DNA from: Entomomonas sp945283395
GTDB taxonomy: Bacteria > Pseudomonadota > Gammaproteobacteria > Pseudomonadales > Pseudomonadaceae
Direction: 5' to 3'
DNA length: 64,000 bases
Assembly (NCBI GenBank): GCA_946480835.1
Contig: CAMLLC010000002.1
Coordinates: forward strand, 310,001-374,000
Within the stretch, counting starts at the first letter, position 1. Every line of letters begins with the position of its first letter. The notes below the pieces were generated by a model. The model ran no database searches. It was given only the letters and a program-made list of their open reading frames with translations, and was not told the DNA's origin. The translations under genes were made by a program, and so were the position numbers. Below are positions 61,131 through 64,000 of the stretch, piece by piece.

Positions 61131-61305
61131 GTTAACCTCAAGGGCTTGTGGTAGGCATTAGAAAACTCTATTTTACTAGGATAATAGCAGAACGTCTCTA
61201 ATGGAATTAATTCTATTAATAGATTAGTAATAAGACACGATGTGTTTAGAGGTATTAAACTAATTAAACAAATTTGACAATAACTAAGATGAAAGGATAA
61301 AGAAG

Positions 61306-61461
61306 TTAAGCAGCAAATGCCTCATCCAAAGATATTCGATGTGAGGCTTTGCGATTATAACTACCTTTGCCTTTAGCAGGTTTTTGTAAGCGACTACGAA
61401 ATTTAGTTTGCATCACTAAGCTTTTAGCATAGCTTGGTTCTCTACGCGTTTTTTTATACAT
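61306..61461 (-). CDS. arfA: Alternative ribosome-rescue factor ArfA
   Basis: 51 residues. The ArfA core KFRSRLQKPAKGKGSYNRKASHR (roughly 20-42) matches the LFRQR...KGKGSYxRK motif that recruits RF2 to stalled ribosomes when trans-translation fails. It is shorter than the full-length enterobacterial precursor, as in other mature-length ArfA forms. Not part of an operon. Confidence 0.85.
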   Translation of the reverse strand: MYKKTRREPSYAKSLVMQTKFRSRLQKPAKGKGSYNRKASHRISLDEAFAA

Positions 61462-61562
61462 AATAAAATCCTATTATTTGTTTAATGAGTCTGATTATAA
61501 TGTCCAATATACCATTAAAAAACAAGCACCACAGTTAATTGATTAAGTTTCAGTTAAGCTTA

Positions 61563-62468
61563 TTAGCCATTTGATTTATTTTTATTCTTTGAAATTTGAG
61601 CATTTTCCTCTAAGTATTGAATAATAAGCCCCGCTATATCTAATTGAGTAATATGTTCAATACCTTCTAAGCCGGGCGATGAATTAACTTCCATCACTAA
61701 CGGGCCTCGCTTAGAGCGTAAAATATCTACCCCTGCTACATTAAGTCCTAATATCTTAGCAGCTTTGATTGCGGCAGCGCGCTCTTGAGGAGTAATTTTA
61801 ATAAGTTCAGCGCTACCACCGCAGTGCAAATTAGAGCGAAAATCACCAGCCTGAGCTTGTCTTTTCATAGTGGCTATGACTTTTCCTCCTATTACAAAGC
61901 ATCTGATATCAGCTCCACCCGCTTCTTTGATATATTCCTGTACCATCATGTGATGTTTAAGCTTCATAAAGGATTGTAAGACTGATTCAGCTGCTTTATT
62001 GGTTTCGCACAATACTACGCCTAAACCTTGGGTACCTTCTAAAAGTTTAATAATAACTGGTGCCCCTCTAACCATTTGTAATAAATCGGGAATATCATTA
62101 GGGGAATGAGCAAAACCTGTAATAGGTAGATCTACACCTTTACGAGAGAGTAATTGTAAGCAGCGTAACTTGTCTCTAGAGCGAGTAATAGCAACAGAGT
62201 CATTTAAAGTGAAGACCCCCATCATTTCAAATTGGCGTAATAAGGCACAGCCATAAAAAGTTACTGAAGCTCCAATACGAGGGATGACAGCATCAAAATC
62301 GGTTAATTCTTGACCTCGGTAATGTATTTGAGGTTGTTTACTAGTGATATTCATGTAAGCACGTAAAGTATTTATTACTACCATTTGATGACCACGTGCT
62401 TCCCCTGCTATAACTAAACGTCGAGTTGAATAGAGGTTAGAGTTGCGAGAAAGAATAGCAATTTTCAT
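61563..62468 (-). CDS. rimK: Ribosomal protein S6 glutamyl ligase
   Basis: 301 residues, standard length. ATP-grasp features: MKIAILSRNSNLYSTRRLVIAGEARGH start, VIPRIGASVTFYGCALLRQFEMMG, RDKLRCLQLLSRKGVDLPITGFAHSPND, IIKLLEGTQGLGVVL, FVIGGKVIATMKRQA and VMEVNSSPGLEGIE near the end. It adds glutamates to ribosomal protein S6. The next gene on the strand is its usual protease partner. Confidence 0.97.
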   Translation of the reverse strand: MKIAILSRNSNLYSTRRLVIAGEARGHQMVVINTLRAYMNITSKQPQIHYRGQELTDFDAVIPRIGASVTFYGCALLRQFEMMGVFTLNDSVAITRSRDKLRCLQLLSRKGVDLPITGFAHSPNDIPDLLQMVRGAPVIIKLLEGTQGLGVVLCETNKAAESVLQSFMKLKHHMMVQEYIKEAGGADIRCFVIGGKVIATMKRQAQAGDFRSNLHCGGSAELIKITPQERAAAIKAAKILGLNVAGVDILRSKRGPLVMEVNSSPGLEGIEHITQLDIAGLIIQYLEENAQISKNKNKSNG

Positions 62469-62482
62469 AATAATAGTTTTAA

Positions 62483-62938
62483 TTAATGAGATAGGCTGAA
62501 AATAGGTTTGGGTTGTATATAAGAAAGGGCAGGATTAACTAATAGTTGTCCATCTATAAGTGCTTTTGAACCTAATAATACACGGTATTGCATGCTTTTA
62601 CGACAAGCTAAAGTAAATTCTACTGGCCAGCTATGAGTACCTAAAGTTAATAAAGTACGTATTACATAGCGACTTTGAGTCAAGCCATTAGAACTTTTGA
62701 TGTTTTTGATACTAACTAATGGTGCTTCACAGTTGTGACCTCTTTGTACTAAAGTACCTAAATAGGCAGTAAAACGCACCCATTTCAGATTGTTACGGGT
62801 AAATACTTTAATATCTGTAGCATGAAGACTAGAGGTGGTTGCTCCGGTATCAATTTTACAACGTTGCCCTATCACGCCCAGTTCAGGTAGACTAATCCAC
62901 TCATTGAGACCAACTATTAAAGATGTGGATTGATTCAT
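62483..62938 (-). CDS. rimB: RimK-associated ATP-dependent zinc protease-like protein
   Basis: 151 residues of the Zn_protease/retropepsin-like family. The DTGATTSSLHA motif (about 28-38) and FTLACRKSMQYRVLLGSKALIDG near 105-128 are diagnostic. In Pseudomonas rimB lies beside rimK and modulates RimK activity. Co-oriented with rimK, 14 bases upstream in the same transcript. Confidence 0.85.
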   Translation of the reverse strand: MNQSTSLIVGLNEWISLPELGVIGQRCKIDTGATTSSLHATDIKVFTRNNLKWVRFTAYLGTLVQRGHNCEAPLVSIKNIKSSNGLTQSRYVIRTLLTLGTHSWPVEFTLACRKSMQYRVLLGSKALIDGQLLVNPALSYIQPKPIFSLSH

Positions 62939-62947
62939 AGGTTTTGT

Positions 62948-63319
62948 TTATTTAGAATCTTGTTGTTGGGTCGCAATTTCTTCACGAATTTCATCCATGT
63001 TAAGGCCACGTATTTCTTCTATTAGCTGTGTTAAATTATGGGCGGATAATGAGCCAGCTTCGAAATAAATCATTATTTGTTCACGGAACACTGCAATAGT
63101 TGGAATAGAACGAATCCCAAAATTACCTGCTAATTCTTGCTGTTCTTCAGTATTGATTTTACCAAATACAATATCAGGATACTTATTTGCTACTTCTTCA
63201 AAAATGGGTGCAAAATTACGGCATGGGCCACACCAAGCTGCCCAGAAATCAAGAATAACTATAGGGTTAGTTTCGATAGTACGTTCAAAGTTTTCGCTAG
63301 TGATTTCGGCAATTGCCAT
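62948..63319 (-). CDS. Thioredoxin-like protein
   Basis: 123 residues from the ATG at 63319 (AAAGAGAA upstream); an upstream in-frame ATG would add 7 residues. The redox site WCGPC is near 29-33, with the thioredoxin-fold segments VILDFWAAW, GIRSIPTIAVFREQ and a C-terminal acidic helix. Similar to the single-Trx-domain proteins near thioredoxin reductase genes. Divergent from trxB. Confidence 0.93.
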   Translation of the reverse strand: MAIAEITSENFERTIETNPIVILDFWAAWCGPCRNFAPIFEEVANKYPDIVFGKINTEEQQELAGNFGIRSIPTIAVFREQIMIYFEAGSLSAHNLTQLIEEIRGLNMDEIREEIATQQQDSK

Positions 63320-63509
63320 AATATTATTCTCTTTAGTCATTTATATAGTTAACTATTGTACAGTTTTTTGTAGATAGTTAATACTCATAACTAAACTAAG
63401 ACATGATAGGTTAAAAGCCTTTACGATATTAGTTAAGATAACGCTATTAAAAATGTTGTTATGTTATAAAATAGTGTTTATCTAAATAAGGTTTAAGCGA
63501 GTAAGTGTT

Positions 63510-64000
63510 ATGTCAGATATGCAACATGCAAAAGTTATTATTTTAGGTGCTGGGCCAGCAGGTTATACAGCGGCAGTTTATGCAGCTCGTGCTAATTTAA
63601 ACCCTTTATTGATTACTGGGATGCAGCCAGGAGGACAATTAACTACCACTACTGAAGTAGATAATTGGCCGGGTGATGTGGAAGGTGTACAAGGTACAGC
63701 ATTGATGGAAAGAATGCAAAAACATGCCGAGCGTTTCGCTACTCAAATTGTTTATGACCATATTAATAAAGCCGATCTTACCAATAAACCTTTCACTTTA
63801 ACGGGGGATAATGGAACTTATACTTGTGATACCCTGATTATTGCAACAGGAGCCTCTGCCCAATATATAGGTTTACCTTCTGAAGAACGCTTTAAGGGAA
63901 AAGGAGTTTCTGCTTGCGCAACTTGTGATGGATTTTTTTATAAAAAGCAAGTAGTGGCAGTGGTTGGAGGAGGAAATACAGCAGTTGAGGAGGCGCTATA
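63510..64000 (+). CDS. trxB: Thioredoxin reductase, 5' part
   Basis: Begins at the ATG at 63510 (MSDMQHAKVIILGAGPAGYTAAVYAARAN) and runs off the window. FAD-binding GxGxxG, the GGQLTTTTEVDNWPG segment and the redox-active CATCDG motif (codons around 63912) are all present, so it is the NADPH-thioredoxin reductase. Divergent from the thioredoxin-like gene, sharing the 190-base space between them. Confidence 0.95.
   Translation, partial: MSDMQHAKVIILGAGPAGYTAAVYAARANLNPLLITGMQPGGQLTTTTEVDNWPGDVEGVQGTALMERMQKHAERFATQIVYDHINKADLTNKPFTLTGDNGTYTCDTLIIATGASAQYIGLPSEERFKGKGVSACATCDGFFYKKQVVAVVGGGNTAVEEAL

Noticed and set aside
1..64000. CRISPR array
   Set aside because: No array of regularly spaced 25-40 bp direct repeats was seen. 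The short repeats present are terminators, operator sites or the 16-bp flanking repeat.
1..64000. Insertion sequences
   Set aside because: No transposase-like frame and no terminal inverted repeats with target duplications were seen; the only recombinase is the tyrosine integrase at 39018.

Overview
The window is A+T-rich (clearly more than 60% A+T by eye) and comes from a gammaproteobacterial chromosome. The core genes at the right (proS, uvrB, an aceBAK operon, rimK with its protease partner, arfA, trxB) are gammaproteobacterial in kind. The uvrB/aromatic-aminotransferase neighbourhood and the rimK/rimB pair recall Pseudomonadaceae, while the aceB-aceA-aceK order and the 435-residue isocitrate lyase are of the enterobacterial type. 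Low GC plus several freshly broken genes would fit a host-associated lineage such as the bee-gut Pseudomonadaceae genus Entomomonas. That is inference; no 16S rRNA gene is present to test it.

Region 1 (1 to about 37.2 kb) is a long-tailed siphovirus prophage whose left end lies outside the window. Order: replication (replication-protein tail, DnaB); a nin-like region (NinB, a Ref-type nuclease, DUF3310, VRR-NUC, antitermination protein Q); a C4 antisense RNA and an ORF6N antirepressor; a promoter/terminator pair resembling pR'-tR'; tRNA-Ser(UGA); the lysis cassette (holin, SAR endolysin, Rz/Rz1) interrupted by a Rha gene with its own C4-like RNA; packaging; head; neck; and tail tube. The tail chaperone carries a canonical -1 slippery heptamer. 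A KilA-N gene with no normal start codon comes next, then tail and tail-tip genes. These are followed by a three-gene envelope cassette, a repressor/antirepressor immunity block, and only then the tape-measure gene. Five antirepressor-type genes, several RHH or HTH regulators and several structured leaders make regulation the most unusual part of this phage.

Region 2 (about 37.2 to 42 kb) holds an att-like 3' fragment of tRNA-Lys with its terminator. Next to it is the remnant of an integrative conjugative element: a tyrosine recombinase, the C-terminal part of a TraI/MobH-type relaxase, and decayed TIGR03757- and TIGR03756-like conjugation genes.

Region 3 (42 to 64 kb) is ordinary chromosome: proS, an L,D-transpeptidase, uvrB, an aromatic aminotransferase, a TRL-like lipoprotein, the glyoxylate-shunt operon aceB-aceA-aceK with a divergent LysR regulator, DedA, a lytic transglycosylase, arfA, rimK-rimB, a thioredoxin-like protein and the start of trxB. 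Between 44.6 and 52.0 kb a GMC oxidoreductase, a short-chain dehydrogenase and an MFS transporter each carry frameshifts or in-frame stops, which indicates recent local gene decay.
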